Shown in pieces: positions 26,139-35,748 of a stretch of DNA of 64,000 nt (its first letter is position 1; each line of letters opens with the position of its first letter). The position numbers and the translations under genes are program-made. The notes below the pieces were generated by a model, which made no database searches, was not told where the DNA came from, and worked only from the letters and a program-made list of their open reading frames with translations. Source of the DNA: Acidobacteriaceae bacterium (GTDB lineage: Bacteria > Acidobacteriota > Terriglobia > Terriglobales > Acidobacteriaceae). Location of the stretch: positions 61,541-125,540 of the forward strand of contig JASHNW010000017.1 of assembly GCA_030041435.1 (NCBI GenBank), written 5' to 3'.

Positions 26139-27323
26139 TCAATTCTCCACCAGGAGACAGCCGGCGGGGACAAACGCCTTCGCAGAGCCGGCCACGATGT
26201 CTTTCTCCGGAAGAATGCTCGCATCTCTCGTGAAGAACCGCTCCACCGCCCCCAGAATCGCCTCGCCCGTCTTTGCCTCGTAGATCGACTTGCGCAACGC
26301 CGCGCCGCCCGCCACGCCATGCGTGAACCATGACGCGAACTGCTTCATCTTCCCCGGCGCTTCCGGCAGCGCTTCCGCAAGCAGCATCTCGAAATACGTA
26401 CGGATCATCCGGTACCGGTCCTGCTCGGTCGGCGCGTCGTAGCGGCCGGCCGCGGTGTATTGCGCAATCTGGCGAAAGATCCAGGGATTCGCCGGCGCCG
26501 CGCGCCCGATCATCACTGCATCGCAGCCGGTCTTCGCCACCAGCGCGCAGGCATCCTCCGGCGTCCGCACGTCGCCGTTGCCGATCACCGGAATCTTCAC
26601 CGCGTCCTTCACTTCCGCAATGTGCTCCCAGCGCGCCTGCCCTGCGTAGCCCTGCTCCCGGGTGCGCGCGTGCAGCGCCACGGCGTTTAGCCCGCACTCC
26701 TCGGCCAGCTTCGCAAGCGGCACGCAGACGATATGGTTATCGTTCCAGCCCAGGCGGAACTTCACCGTGAACGGAATCGTCACCGCCGCGCGCACCGTCT
26801 CGAAAATCGTTCCTATCAGCGGCAGATCGCGCAGCAGCCCGCTGCCCCCGTTGCACGACACCACGCGCTTCGCCGGACAGCCGAGGTTCAGATCGACCAT
26901 GTCGAACCCGGTGTCCTGCACAATGCGCGCCGCATCGGCCAGGGTGTGCGGATTCGACCCAAACAGCTGGGCGGAGATCGGATGCTCGTCGTCGTAAAAC
27001 GTCAGATACCGCTTCCGCTTCGACTCGCGCATGCGCGACAGCCCATCGGCCGACGTGAACTCCGTCATGATGAGCCCGCAGCCCGACTGCTGATTCGAAA
27101 TCGCCGCATCCACCGACTCGGGCCGCCCCGCATCCGGCTCGTCCGCCGACGTAAACACGCTGGCGTTGCGAATAAACCGCCGGAAGACCGTGTCCGTCAC
27201 GCCCGCCATGGGGGCCAGCACCGTCGCCGGAGCCACCGTCACCCCGCCAATCAGCACAGACGCCGGCACCCGCGCCCCCTCCGGCATGGCATGTTCCAGC
27301 GGATTGTCCCACTGCTTTCTCAT
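26139..27323 (-). CDS. dusB: tRNA-dihydrouridine synthase
   Basis: From ATG 27323 the enzyme is 394 residues, a little longer than E. coli DusB (321). It reduces uridines in tRNA with FMN and NADPH. The motifs APMAGVTD, VDLNLGCPAKRV with catalytic Cys, KFRLGWND, ALHARTREQGYAG, IPVIGNGD and MIGRAAPANPW are all present. The extra length is an insert after the first helix (DEPDAGRPESVDAAISN) and a C-terminal tail. It is last in the run prfA, rpmE, dusB. The ORF extension to 27533 overlaps rpmE in another frame. Confidence 0.92.
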   Translation of the reverse strand: MRKQWDNPLEHAMPEGARVPASVLIGGVTVAPATVLAPMAGVTDTVFRRFIRNASVFTSADEPDAGRPESVDAAISNQQSGCGLIMTEFTSADGLSRMRESKRKRYLTFYDDEHPISAQLFGSNPHTLADAARIVQDTGFDMVDLNLGCPAKRVVSCNGGSGLLRDLPLIGTIFETVRAAVTIPFTVKFRLGWNDNHIVCVPLAKLAEECGLNAVALHARTREQGYAGQARWEHIAEVKDAVKIPVIGNGDVRTPEDACALVAKTGCDAVMIGRAAPANPWIFRQIAQYTAAGRYDAPTEQDRYRMIRTYFEMLLAEALPEAPGKMKQFASWFTHGVAGGAALRKSIYEAKTGEAILGAVERFFTRDASILPEKDIVAGSAKAFVPAGCLLVEN

Positions 27324-27327
27324 AATG

Positions 27328-27357
27328 ACAAGGCCCCCGCCGCGGCGGAGGCCTTGT
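27328..27357 (-). terminator. Hairpin between rpmE and dusB
   Basis: ACAAGGCC (27328-27335) pairs with GGCCTTGT (27350-27357), and an inner CCGC/GCGG extends the stem, giving an almost perfect GC-rich hairpin in the 52-base gap after rpmE. It has no T-run, so it may attenuate rather than end transcription into dusB, whose start codon lies four bases beyond it. Confidence 0.5.
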
Positions 27358-27375
27358 CTCCCGAGGGCCGCCCGG

Positions 27376-27600
27376 TTACCGGGTAGCCGGCGTCTCCGTC
27401 TTCGCGTACTTGCGGCGGAAGCGCTCCACGCGCCCCGCCGTGTCCACCAGCTTCTGTTTGCCGGTGAAGAACGGGTGGCAGTTCGAGCAAATTTCCGCGT
27501 GAATGTCGCCCCTGTGCGTGGAGCGCGTGGCAAAGCTGTTCCCGCACGCGCACACCACTCTGATCTCGTGATAATCCGGATGAATTCCCTGCTTCGGCAT
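27376..27600 (-). CDS. rpmE: 50S ribosomal protein L31
   Basis: A 74-residue L31 of the zinc-binding type. It begins [13 protein letters not shown] and has the zinc ribbon cysteines in VVCACGNSF and [15 protein letters not shown], then the usual [10 protein letters not shown] tail. It is located on the large subunit surface, bridging to the 30S head. It lies 124 bases downstream of prfA on the same strand. The start at 27600 is fixed by the conserved N-terminus. Confidence 0.96.
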   Translation of the reverse strand: MPKQGIHPDYHEIRVVCACGNSFATRSTHRGDIHAEICSNCHPFFTGKQKLVDTAGRVERFRRKYAKTETPATR

Positions 27601-27724
27601 GACTCTTGTTTCTGACCTTTCCTGCAATCCTTTTATTTTACCGTGAACAGGCGCGCCGGGCCAAGCTCGAATCCGGCCCGAAACCGATGAGTTTGCCCCT
27701 GCGTCCCCGCTCCTGCCGATTCGC

Positions 27725-28789
27725 TTACACCTCGGCTTTCAGCCGCTCCGCGTTAAAGTGCGCCGTCAGCGCGTCGACCACCGGCTGCAGGCGCCCCTCC
27801 ATAATTTCCGCCAGCTGGTGGATCGTCAGCCCAATGCGGTGATCTGTCAGCCGGTTCTGCGGAAAGTTATACGTCCGAATCTTCTCGCTCCGGTCGCCCG
27901 TCCCCACCTGCTGCTTGCGCTCCTTCGCCAGCGCCTGCTGCTGCTTCTCCATCTCCACTTCGTACAGCCGCGCGCGCAGCACGCGCATCCCCTTCTCGCG
28001 GTTCTTGATCTGCGACTTCTCGTCCTGGCAGCTCACCACCGTGCCCGTGGGAATGTGCGTAATCCGCACCGCGGAATAGGTCGTGTTCACGCTCTGCCCG
28101 CCCGGTCCCGACGAGCAGAACGTATCGATGCGCAGATCCTTCGCCTCGATCTTCACGTCCACGTCCTCAGCCTCCGGCAGCACCGCCACGGTAATGGCTG
28201 ACGTATGCACGCGCCCCTGCGTCTCCGTGGCCGGAACCCGCTGCACGCGATGCACGCCGCTCTCGTACTTCAGCTGCGAATACACGCGGTTGCCCTCGAT
28301 GATCGCAATCACTTCCTTCAGCCCACCCACCGAGGATTCTGACGACGACAGCACCTCCACCTTCCAGCGATGCTGCTCGGCGAACCGGGAGTACATCCTG
28401 AAGATTTCCGCGGCAAACAACGAAGCCTCATCGCCCCCCGTTCCGGCGCGAATCTCCAGCACCACGTTCTTCTCATCGTTGGGATCCTTCGGCAGCAACA
28501 GCAGCTTCAGCTCTTCCTCGATGCGCGGCGCGCGCTGCTCCAGCACCGCCAGCTCCTCCTGCGCCATGGCGCGTATCTCCGGATCGCTCTCGCCCATCAT
28601 GGTCCGGGCATCGGCCATGCCGGTCTTCACGTCGCGAAACTCGCGGAACTTCTCGATCACCGGCTCCAGTTCGCGGTGCTGCTTCGCGATCTTTTGATAC
28701 TTCTCGTGATCGGCAAGCACCTCCGGATCGGCCATCTGCCGGCCCATCTCCTCAAAACGCGCTTCAATCTGTTCCAGACGGTCAAACAT
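27725..28789 (-). CDS. prfA: Peptide chain release factor 1
   Basis: A 354-residue RF1, the usual length, which ends translation at UAA and UAG. The stop-recognition tripeptide region reads [15 protein letters not shown] (PAT, as in RF1 rather than the SPF of RF2). The peptidyl-transferase motif GGQ is in [20 protein letters not shown] ribosome site is 5 bases upstream of the ATG. It is first in the run prfA, rpmE, dusB. No prmC methyltransferase gene is visible beside it. Confidence 0.97.
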   Translation of the reverse strand: MFDRLEQIEARFEEMGRQMADPEVLADHEKYQKIAKQHRELEPVIEKFREFRDVKTGMADARTMMGESDPEIRAMAQEELAVLEQRAPRIEEELKLLLLPKDPNDEKNVVLEIRAGTGGDEASLFAAEIFRMYSRFAEQHRWKVEVLSSSESSVGGLKEVIAIIEGNRVYSQLKYESGVHRVQRVPATETQGRVHTSAITVAVLPEAEDVDVKIEAKDLRIDTFCSSGPGGQSVNTTYSAVRITHIPTGTVVSCQDEKSQIKNREKGMRVLRARLYEVEMEKQQQALAKERKQQVGTGDRSEKIRTYNFPQNRLTDHRIGLTIHQLAEIMEGRLQPVVDALTAHFNAERLKAEV

Positions 28790-29061
28790 AAGAATCCTCC
28801 CGGCGCAGGGCCGGCCTCACAACAATTCAGACTATGCAGGGAAAACGACGCAGCAAGGGCAATGGCGGCGGGAGCCGCTAGAGAAGAACGCCGATGGGAA
28901 AACGCCGCTGCATCGCTTCTATTCTACTTCCATTCGATGCTCGCATCCCGCAAATGGACCCAACTCGCAGATACAAAGGAATATCTACGGCGCCCCTCCG
29001 CGAAGGCTGCGCGCTGATCGCGGAGCGCTGCCATTTCCTCGCCGGCAGCGTACACCACACC

Positions 29062-29712
29062 TCAGACTTCAGCCCGAAACGTCTTCCCCAGCTCCGAGCC
29101 CAGACCATGGTAGTGGCGAAAGTTATAGATGAGAGGCTGCCAGCGGTTCGGATCGACATAGTGCTCGCCCAGAACAAAATCCCGGCGCACGTGGACCCGC
29201 AAGACTTCCACTTCGACGGCTGCTCCTCCCGTCAGCTCCCGGAGCCGCCGATCGCCAGCGAGAGCGTGCACCTTCCGCACACGCGCCTCCAGCTGCGCCG
29301 GGCACTCCCTGACACGGGGCACGGAAACACATTCGCTGGCCAGCGAAGTCAGCCCTGCCGCCGCAAACTTGTCCCGCTCCGATCGGAACTTGGGTGCTTT
29401 TTCCTCAGGCACCGGATCGAGCCCGGTGAGCGGCGCCAGCCGCTCGACCTGCTGCCACATGTCCGGTGAAGGCAAATTCACTACGCAATCCGGATTGGCT
29501 TCGAGGTTGCCGAGAGTCTTTGTGTCCCGCAGCAGGCCGAGCACCATCGTCCATCCCAGCGCCCAGAACGAGGAAATGGGCGCGAGGTTCGTGGTTCCAT
29601 CTCCGTTTGCCGAACTGACGATCGCAATCGGCGTCCCAAAGTACAGAATCTTCGGCGTGATGGTTGCAAAACCGGATTTATCAGCGTCAGCGTGTCCAGC
29701 TGGTTGTCTCAT
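29062..29712 (-). CDS. Flavin reductase family protein (DIM6/NTAB type)
   Basis: A 216-residue split-barrel FMN-binding protein. PKILYFGTPIAIVSSANGDGTTNLAPISSF (given in pieces: PKILYFGTP, IAIVSSANGDG, TNLAPISSF) is the typical flavin-reductase-like beginning, followed by NLPSPDMWQQVERLA. These proteins supply reduced flavin or act on small substrates. The partner is not visible. It is divergent from the DNA ligase gene. The 272-base gap on its other side (28790-29061) shows nothing recognisable. Confidence 0.78.
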   Translation of the reverse strand: MRQPAGHADADKSGFATITPKILYFGTPIAIVSSANGDGTTNLAPISSFWALGWTMVLGLLRDTKTLGNLEANPDCVVNLPSPDMWQQVERLAPLTGLDPVPEEKAPKFRSERDKFAAAGLTSLASECVSVPRVRECPAQLEARVRKVHALAGDRRLRELTGGAAVEVEVLRVHVRRDFVLGEHYVDPNRWQPLIYNFRHYHGLGSELGKTFRAEV

Positions 29713-29823
29713 ATAACTAAGGGTGATGCGCCTGGTGTTCGCTGCGTTGAATTAAGTTTGCCTCACAGCCCCTCGAACCTCCTCACGACGATGGCATATA
29801 GTCAGCAGTCGGGATCGCTCCCC

Positions 29824-31770
29824 ATGTCTGACTTCCTCCAGTTCGCCGAGCTCAACGACGCCCTCGCCGCCACCGCGAAGAAGCTCGAAAAGCGCGCCTT
29901 CATCGCCGACTACCTCAGCTCCCTGGCCGTGGATGACGCCGGGCGCGCTGCCCTCTGGCTCTCCGGCACACCCTTCGCCGAAACCGACGCCCGCGTGCTG
30001 AACATCGGCGGCTCGCTGCTCGCAAAAGCCATCGCCCAGCTTTCCGGCGCGGATGAGCATACCCTCAGCGCTGCCTATCGCCGCCACGGCGACATCGGAG
30101 CCGCTGCCGCCGATCTTCTCTACGGGCACGCGCCCGACCAGGCCACCCTCACCCTCGCCGACGTCGAATCCGGCTTCGCCGCCCTCGCCGAAGCCCGCGG
30201 ACCCACGCCCAAACTCCGCCTTCTGCTCGACCTGCTCGGCCGCGCCACTCCCGACGAGGCCAAGTACCTCATCAAGCTCGTGACCGGCGACATGCGCACC
30301 GGCGTCAAACAGTCGCTCGTAGAAGAGGCCATCGCGGAGGCGTGGCCTTCGGTTTCCGGCGACCAGACCTCGACCAAAACGTTGCCCGCGGCAGCGTCCG
30401 CCTCGGCGGCAGCGGTCCGCCGCGCCTCCATGCTGCTCGGAGATCTCCGCGAAGTCGTCGCTCTGGCTACCGCCAATCGTCTCGCCGACGCCCGCATGAA
30501 GCTCTTCCACCCTCTCGGCTTCATGCTCGCCAGCGCCGTTCAGTCCACCGAAGAAGCCATCGCCCGATTCAGCGAAGAGGTCATACCGGAAAAAACGGAT
30601 CTCACTCTGAACGAACCGCACGCGGATCTCCGTCGTGAAGATCAGGCAGGCCCACCCCTGGCCCCGGGCGGCGGGAATCTGAGTCGCTTTACCCTCCGAG
30701 CCGCGCAATTAGAGGACAAATTCGACGGCATCCGCGCCCAGCTCCACGTCGAGCCACAAAGATCAGGCCAATCCAGGGTCGCGCTCTACTCCCGCAATCG
30801 CGAAGACCTCTCCGAATCCTTCCCCGAACTGGTCGAGTGGTTCGCCGGCATCGGCGCATCCGCCATCCTCGACGGCGAAATCCTCGCCTGGAACCCCGTT
30901 GCCCAGCGCGCCCTGTCCTTCTCCGCGCTGCAACAGCGCCTCGGCCGCAAGCGCGTGACCGCGGATATGCGCCGCGACATTCCCGTCGTCCTCGTGGTCT
31001 TCGATATCCTCTACCGCGACGGCACCCTCCTGCTCAACGAACCCTTGTTCGAGCGCCGCCGCCAGCTGGAGGCGTTCGCCGCCCGCTGGTCCGCATCCAC
31101 AGCAAAGACCACCTCCGCGTCCCACGCCAGGCAAACTACGCTGTTCGCCGAACCTCCACCCGCCGCTGAATTCCCCCGCCTCATCCTGGCCGCCGCCAGC
31201 CGCCTGACCACGGCCGAGGATCTCGACCGGGCCTGGCTGGAAGCCCGCGTTCGCGGCAATGAAGGCGTGATGATCAAGTCCCTCGCCTCGCTCTACCAGC
31301 CCGGCCGCCGCGGCCTCGCCTGGCTCAAGCTCAAGCGCGAACTCGCAACCCTCGATGTCGTGGTGACCGGCGTCGAATTCGGCAACGGCCGCCGCGCCCA
31401 GGTCCTCAGCGACTACACCTTCGCCATTCGCGATGCCGATGACCCCGCCGCTCCGCTCAAGAACGTTGGGAAAGCCTACTCCGGCCTCACCGACCAGGAA
31501 ATCGCCGACATGACGGCGTTCTTCAAGGCCCACACCGTCGAGAACTACGGCCACTTCCGGACCGTCGAGCCCACGGTCGTCCTCGAAGTCGCCTTCAACA
31601 ACGTGATGCGCTCGACGCGCCACGCCTCGGGCTTCGCCCTCCGCTTCCCGCGGATATTGCGAATCAGAACCGACAAGCCCGTCGACGAAATCGATACGCT
31701 CCGCCGCGTTGAAGAAATCTACAACTCCCAACCCGATAAACCCGTCGACGAAACCGAGCCGCCCTCCTGA
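29824..31770 (+). CDS. ATP-dependent DNA ligase
   Basis: A 648-residue ligase with an N-terminal helical DNA-binding domain (about 1-200), then the nucleotidyltransferase core and an OB-fold. Motif I is EDKFDGIRAQ with the AMP-accepting Lys299. Motif III ILDGEILAW, motif IV EGVMIKSL and motif V WLKLKRE follow. This is the LigB/LigI-like type, not the short LigD domain. In many bacteria this ligase sits with an exonuclease and an Lhr helicase, but neither is here. The start is ambiguous: ATG 29824 and 29791 are both possible, while 29692 overlaps the divergent flavin reductase. Confidence 0.9.
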   Translation: MSDFLQFAELNDALAATAKKLEKRAFIADYLSSLAVDDAGRAALWLSGTPFAETDARVLNIGGSLLAKAIAQLSGADEHTLSAAYRRHGDIGAAAADLLYGHAPDQATLTLADVESGFAALAEARGPTPKLRLLLDLLGRATPDEAKYLIKLVTGDMRTGVKQSLVEEAIAEAWPSVSGDQTSTKTLPAAASASAAAVRRASMLLGDLREVVALATANRLADARMKLFHPLGFMLASAVQSTEEAIARFSEEVIPEKTDLTLNEPHADLRREDQAGPPLAPGGGNLSRFTLRAAQLEDKFDGIRAQLHVEPQRSGQSRVALYSRNREDLSESFPELVEWFAGIGASAILDGEILAWNPVAQRALSFSALQQRLGRKRVTADMRRDIPVVLVVFDILYRDGTLLLNEPLFERRRQLEAFAARWSASTAKTTSASHARQTTLFAEPPPAAEFPRLILAAASRLTTAEDLDRAWLEARVRGNEGVMIKSLASLYQPGRRGLAWLKLKRELATLDVVVTGVEFGNGRRAQVLSDYTFAIRDADDPAAPLKNVGKAYSGLTDQEIADMTAFFKAHTVENYGHFRTVEPTVVLEVAFNNVMRSTRHASGFALRFPRILRIRTDKPVDEIDTLRRVEEIYNSQPDKPVDETEPPS

Positions 31771-31835
31771 GCCGCCCCGCTCTGTCCGTCCCTCGTGCCC
31801 TCCGCGCTCTCCAGGGTGAGATCCGCTGCCAGTCC

Positions 31836-32153
31836 CTACGCCGCCTTGTGCAGTTCGATCGTCACCGGCACGTCGCTGTCATCCGCGTGCCCGGTCAGCT
31901 TCGCGTCCGACTCGCTGCACGAGCCCGACAGAGTCATCATCCTGGGATGATCCGGTATCGCCGGCTCTCCTTCCTGTTGCGGCAGGCACGGCGCAACCCG
32001 AACCCGCGCATACAGCTTTGCACCCTCCTCCTCGTACGTACCTACCCAGGTGTGGGCGAAATCCCCGCCCAGGATCTCTCCCGAGCGCAGCACCGCGATG
32101 CCGTTCCCATGCGCGGCGCCCGCGTTAAAGTACGCAATCCACAGTCCGTTCAT
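31836..32153 (-). CDS. GrlR-like regulatory protein, copy 1
   Basis: A 105-residue small beta-barrel protein starting MNGLWIAYFNAG. The pattern GIAVLRSGEILGGDF, TWVGTYEEEGAKLYARVRV and LSGSCSESDAKLTG matches the GrlR fold (known from the E. coli negative regulator of the LEE type III secretion island). No type III secretion or GrlA-like gene is near. A related protein lies 168 bases upstream on the same strand. The role in acidobacteria is unknown. ATG 32153 is chosen because the conserved family N-terminus begins there. Confidence 0.68.
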   Translation of the reverse strand: MNGLWIAYFNAGAAHGNGIAVLRSGEILGGDFAHTWVGTYEEEGAKLYARVRVAPCLPQQEGEPAIPDHPRMMTLSGSCSESDAKLTGHADDSDVPVTIELHKAA

Positions 32154-32321
32154 GGTTCCCTCCTCCCCCAATCTGCCCTATGCATCCGGCAGTTTGTAAG
32201 ACCGCAACCCGATCCTGAATCTCCCGCCTGCGGCCTCCCTTGCCGCCCCGGGCGCAGTCCTGCTCGCGGCAAAGACCGCACACCGCCGCGGTCCGGCGCC
32301 CCCTTCATGCCTCAATCCTCC

Positions 32322-32672
32322 TCACGCCGCCGTACGCTCCTCCCGGTGCGGCGAGCGACACCGCCGCAGTTCCACGTGGAACGGCAGATCCTCCCGCTCG
32401 TCCGGATGCCCTTCCAGCCGCGCATCATCCTCTGTACAGGTCCCCTCCAGCGAAAGGAGCAGCGGCCGGTCCCGCGCCATCAGCTCTTCCTCATCCCGCG
32501 TCACGAACGGCACAATCCGTATCCTCACGTACAGCCGCGAGCCTTCCTGCTCATAGGTGCCGCGCCATACGTGCTCGAGGTCGCCGCCCAGCAATTCGCC
32601 ATTGTGCATCATCATGATGCCTTCGCCGTGCGACGGGCCTGCCCGATAGTGCGTAAGCCAATAGCCTTCCAT
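32322..32672 (-). CDS. GrlR-like regulatory protein, copy 2
   Basis: A 116-residue paralogue of the gene 168 bases downstream. Both share the pattern M-x-G-x-W-x3-Y, GI-x3-GELLGGD, W-x-GTYE-x-EG-x-LY-x-R-R. The C-terminus differs and ends with a basic tail (RRCRSPHREERTAA). Both copies are complete and transcribed in the same direction, so a recent tandem duplication is likely but with clear divergence. ATG 32672 is chosen for the family N-terminus MEGYWLTHYRAG. Confidence 0.66.
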   Translation of the reverse strand: MEGYWLTHYRAGPSHGEGIMMMHNGELLGGDLEHVWRGTYEQEGSRLYVRIRIVPFVTRDEEELMARDRPLLLSLEGTCTEDDARLEGHPDEREDLPFHVELRRCRSPHREERTAA

Positions 32673-32852
32673 GGCGTGTTCCCCCTTTCGGGTTCTCGTT
32701 CGCCCCTCCACATTACGTCCACAACCCCGGGGGGAGAACCGCTGTTTTCATCACGCCAAATCGATTATGTTGTGGCTTGCGGCCTCACCCGGCGTCGGCC
32801 GGCTGAACCCCGCTCCGGTTCCCCATCATCGAAATCAGGTAAAGGAGACACA

Positions 32853-33749
32853 ATGTCCTCTCAAACCGCCGCCCGAGTCGCAACGCCCAACGCTGCCGCC
32901 GCGGGAACCGTGAACCTGGGCGACCTGACGGTCAACCGCCTGGGCTACGGCGCTATGCGTATCACGGGCCAGGGTATCTGGGGCCCTCCGAAAGATCACG
33001 ACGCCGCCATCAAAACCCTCCGCCGGGCGGTGGAATTGGGAGTGAACTTCATTGACACCGCCGACTCCTACGGCCCCAACGTCAGCGAGGAACTGATCGC
33101 CGAAGCCCTCCACCCCTACCCCAAAGGCCTGGTCATCGCCACCAAGGGCGGATGGGAGCGCGTCGGACCCGGCCAGTGGACCCACAACGCCAGCCCCAAA
33201 CACCTCGAAAAAGCCATCGACGGCAGCCTGAAACGGCTCAAACTCGACCGCATCGACGTCTACCAGCTCCACGTCCCCGACCCCGCGGTCTCCTTCGACG
33301 CATCGGTAGAAACCCTGGTGCGCGCAAAGGAGCGGGGCAAGATCCACCAGGTCGCGCTCTCCAACGTCACCCTCGAACACCTGGAGCGCGCCCGCAAAAT
33401 GACACCCATCGTTTCCGTACAGAACCGCTACAGCTTTGCCGACCGCGAGTGGGACTACCTGCTCGACCACTGCGAGCAGAACGGCATCGGCTTCATCCCC
33501 TGGGCGCCGCTGGGCCAGAACCGCGAGGCCAACGAGCTGCTGGAAAAGATGGCCAAACAGCTGGACGCCACGCCGCTGCAGGTCGCGCTGGCCTGGCTGC
33601 TGCGCCGTTCGCCGGTCACGCTGCCCATCCCCGGCACGTCGTCACCCGCGCACGTGGAGGAGAACATCGCCGCCGCCGGGCTGAAACTCCCCGAGGCGGC
33701 GTTCAAACAGCTCGACGCGGTTACACCACCGCCCGCCAGCCTGCGGTGA
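32853..33749 (+). CDS. Aldo/keto reductase
   Basis: A 298-residue TIM-barrel NADPH-dependent oxidoreductase. The catalytic tetrad is visible as Asp and Tyr in FIDTADSYGPN, Lys in VIATKGG and His in VYQLHVPD. C-terminal IPGTSSPAHVEENIAAA binds the cofactor. An AAAGGAG ribosome site is 5 bases before the ATG. The substrate is not known. The long upstream extension of this frame covers the GrlR-like genes on the other strand and is not coding. Confidence 0.9.
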   Translation: MSSQTAARVATPNAAAAGTVNLGDLTVNRLGYGAMRITGQGIWGPPKDHDAAIKTLRRAVELGVNFIDTADSYGPNVSEELIAEALHPYPKGLVIATKGGWERVGPGQWTHNASPKHLEKAIDGSLKRLKLDRIDVYQLHVPDPAVSFDASVETLVRAKERGKIHQVALSNVTLEHLERARKMTPIVSVQNRYSFADREWDYLLDHCEQNGIGFIPWAPLGQNREANELLEKMAKQLDATPLQVALAWLLRRSPVTLPIPGTSSPAHVEENIAAAGLKLPEAAFKQLDAVTPPPASLR

Positions 33750-33867
33750 CCAGGGAATGTAGACGGATGCCCTGCATCTGCCCGTTGCTGGCAAACGCAG
33801 GAAAGACAACCCTCCCCCAACTCTGCTACCCTACCCGGTTTTCGCATCTCCTCTATTACGAGCCTTC

Positions 33868-35061
33868 ATGACCACTGCTGCCCAGTCCGCGCCCTCCGCC
33901 ACTTTTCCCTTCACCCTTACGGAAGATCAGGAGGCGCTGCGACGCGAAATCCGCGACTTCGCCGGCCGGGAAATCGCCCCCAACGTCAGCCGCTGGGACG
34001 AGGCTTCCGAGTTCCCCATGGAGGTGGTGCAGCAGCTGGGCCGAATGGGTCTGCTGGGCGTCATCTTCCCGCTCGATCTGGGCGGGGCGGGCCTCGGGTA
34101 CATCGACTACATGCTTGCCATCGAAGAACTGTCGGCGGTGGACGGGTCCATCGGCATCATCGTCGCCGCGCATAACTCGCTCTGCACCAACCACATTTTT
34201 CTGGCCGGCAGCGACGCGCAAAAACAGAAGTACATCCCGCGTCTGGCCGCCGGCCAGGCGCTCGGGGCGTGGGGACTCACCGAGCCCGGCTCCGGCTCCG
34301 ACGCCTCCGCGGCGCGCACCACCGCTGTACGCAAAGGCGACCGCTGGGTCCTGAACGGCAACAAGACCTTCATCACCAACGGCCACTACGCCGAGGTATC
34401 GGTCATCATCGCGGTGACCGATAAGAGCCAGGGCACGCACGGCCTGTCCGCGTTCATCGTGGAAAAAGGCACGCCCGGGTTCCGCGCGGGCAAGAAGGAA
34501 AACAAGCTCGGCCTGCGCGCCTCCGACACCTCGGAGCTGATCTTCGAAGACTGCGAGATCCCGGGCGAAAACCTGCTCGGCAAAGAGGGCGAAGGCTTCA
34601 TCGACGCCATGCGCACCCTAGACGGCGGAAGGATCTCCATCGCCGCCCTGTCGCTGGGCATCGGGCGCGGCGCACTCGATGCCAGCGTCAAGTACGTCAA
34701 GCAGCGCAAGCAGTTCGGCAAGGCGATCGCGGAGTTCCAGGGCATCCAGTGGAAGCTGGCCGACATGGCTACCGAGCTGGACGCAGCGCGGCTGCTCACT
34801 CTGCGCGCGGCGGTATTAAAGGATGCGGGACAGCGCGTCACCCAAGAGTCGGCGATGGCCAAGCTCTATGCCAGCGAAGTTGCGGTCAAGATCTGCAACG
34901 AGGCCGTGCAGCTCCACGGCGGCTACGGTTTCATCAAGGACTACCCGGTGGAGAAGTTCTACCGCGACGTCAAGCTGTGCACCATCGGCGAGGGCACCAG
35001 CGAAATCCAGCGCATGGTGATTGGCCGAGAGATCCTCAAGGTCCACCCGTCCCGTGGGTGA
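33868..35061 (+). CDS. Acyl-CoA dehydrogenase
   Basis: A 397-residue flavoprotein of the short/medium-chain acyl-CoA dehydrogenase type. The FAD/substrate motifs are [24 protein letters not shown] and the catalytic base Glu375 in [11 protein letters not shown], followed by RMVIGREIL. It introduces the alpha-beta double bond in fatty acyl-CoA or short branched acyl-CoA. It is not next to other beta-oxidation genes and lies 118 bases after the aldo/keto reductase. Confidence 0.93.
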   Translation: MTTAAQSAPSATFPFTLTEDQEALRREIRDFAGREIAPNVSRWDEASEFPMEVVQQLGRMGLLGVIFPLDLGGAGLGYIDYMLAIEELSAVDGSIGIIVAAHNSLCTNHIFLAGSDAQKQKYIPRLAAGQALGAWGLTEPGSGSDASAARTTAVRKGDRWVLNGNKTFITNGHYAEVSVIIAVTDKSQGTHGLSAFIVEKGTPGFRAGKKENKLGLRASDTSELIFEDCEIPGENLLGKEGEGFIDAMRTLDGGRISIAALSLGIGRGALDASVKYVKQRKQFGKAIAEFQGIQWKLADMATELDAARLLTLRAAVLKDAGQRVTQESAMAKLYASEVAVKICNEAVQLHGGYGFIKDYPVEKFYRDVKLCTIGEGTSEIQRMVIGREILKVHPSRG

Positions 35062-35097
35062 GTGACTGGCCGTCACGGGGTGACTGGCCGTCACGGG
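35062..35097. repeat. Two perfect 18-bp tandem repeats, each palindromic
   Basis: The unit GTGACTGGCCGTCACGGG occurs twice without a gap, at 35062-35079 and 35080-35097, directly after the acyl-CoA dehydrogenase stop codon. Each unit holds the inverted repeat GTGAC/GTCAC around TGGCC. A short GC hairpin (GCGCC-TTC-GGCGC, 35103-35115) follows. The location suggests a 3' end structure or a protein binding site. Confidence 0.6.
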
Positions 35098-35265
35098 CGG
35101 ACGCGCCTTCGGCGCAAAACCAGGAACCAGGGCCAGGGGATGCCCCACCCTTGTTGCGCGGCGGTCTTCCATGGGACAAGGTGAGGCGATCATGCCGCTG
35201 ACGTGGGCGGGTTGTGCCGCTGTTGGGGGATACCCGCAGTAATCGGAACGGCTCTACTTTGAGGC

Positions 35266-35463
35266 ATGGCGCGGTTGTCCGAAACCAATCAGACAGACCT
35301 CCGGCGGGGTACTTCCCGCTGCCTAACCCGGCAGCAGCGCAGGGCCGTCATCGTGCGAAGAGACGGCACACGCAGGGAGGTCCCCTTCGCCATTCCCCCG
35401 CAGGATAACCCGCCGACTGCGAAGCTGGGCGCAACACCACCCAGTCCGGGGAGACAATCATGA
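35266..35463 (+). CDS. Possible small hypothetical protein (65 aa)
   Basis: A basic small protein (MARLSETNQTDLRRG..., with QQRRAVIVRRDGTRREV in the middle). Its stop codon overlaps the start of the next ORF as ATGA (35460-35463), a typical sign of coupled genes. The upstream GAGG is too near the ATG to be a good ribosome site, so the start is doubtful. No family was recognised. Confidence 0.35.
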   Translation: MARLSETNQTDLRRGTSRCLTRQQRRAVIVRRDGTRREVPFAIPPQDNPPTAKLGATPPSPGRQS

Positions 35464-35645
35464 CGACATCATCTGTACCTACTGAAGAGCTGGCAGAGCT
35501 GCGGCGGCGGCTGCAGGCCGCGCTGCTGGATGCATCGCGGCCGCTGCCGGCGCGCATGGAGGAGTTCCGCAGACTGCTGCGCGAGTCGAAGCTGTGCGCC
35601 GCCGGCGTCGAGCAACCCTGGGAGTTGCTGCTGGACAGCTTCTAG
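35460..35645 (+). CDS. Small hypothetical protein (61 aa), Leu/Arg-rich helical
   Basis: A GGGGAGA ribosome site lies 6 bases before the ATG. The protein is likely all helical (ELAELRRRLQAALLDASR, MEEFRRLLRESKL) and ends QPWELLLDSF. No family was recognised. A strong terminator lies about 100 bases downstream on the same strand, which supports a real transcript. The start overlaps the preceding small ORF by four bases. Confidence 0.52.
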   Translation: MTTSSVPTEELAELRRRLQAALLDASRPLPARMEEFRRLLRESKLCAAGVEQPWELLLDSF

Positions 35646-35748
35646 ATTAGCCGCGGCGCGATACCACTGCGACGGCCGAGCCACTAAAAAGTCACGAGTT
35701 ATCCCTGGGGAATAGCAGAATCGTTACGGGATTATCTTTTTGGTTAAT

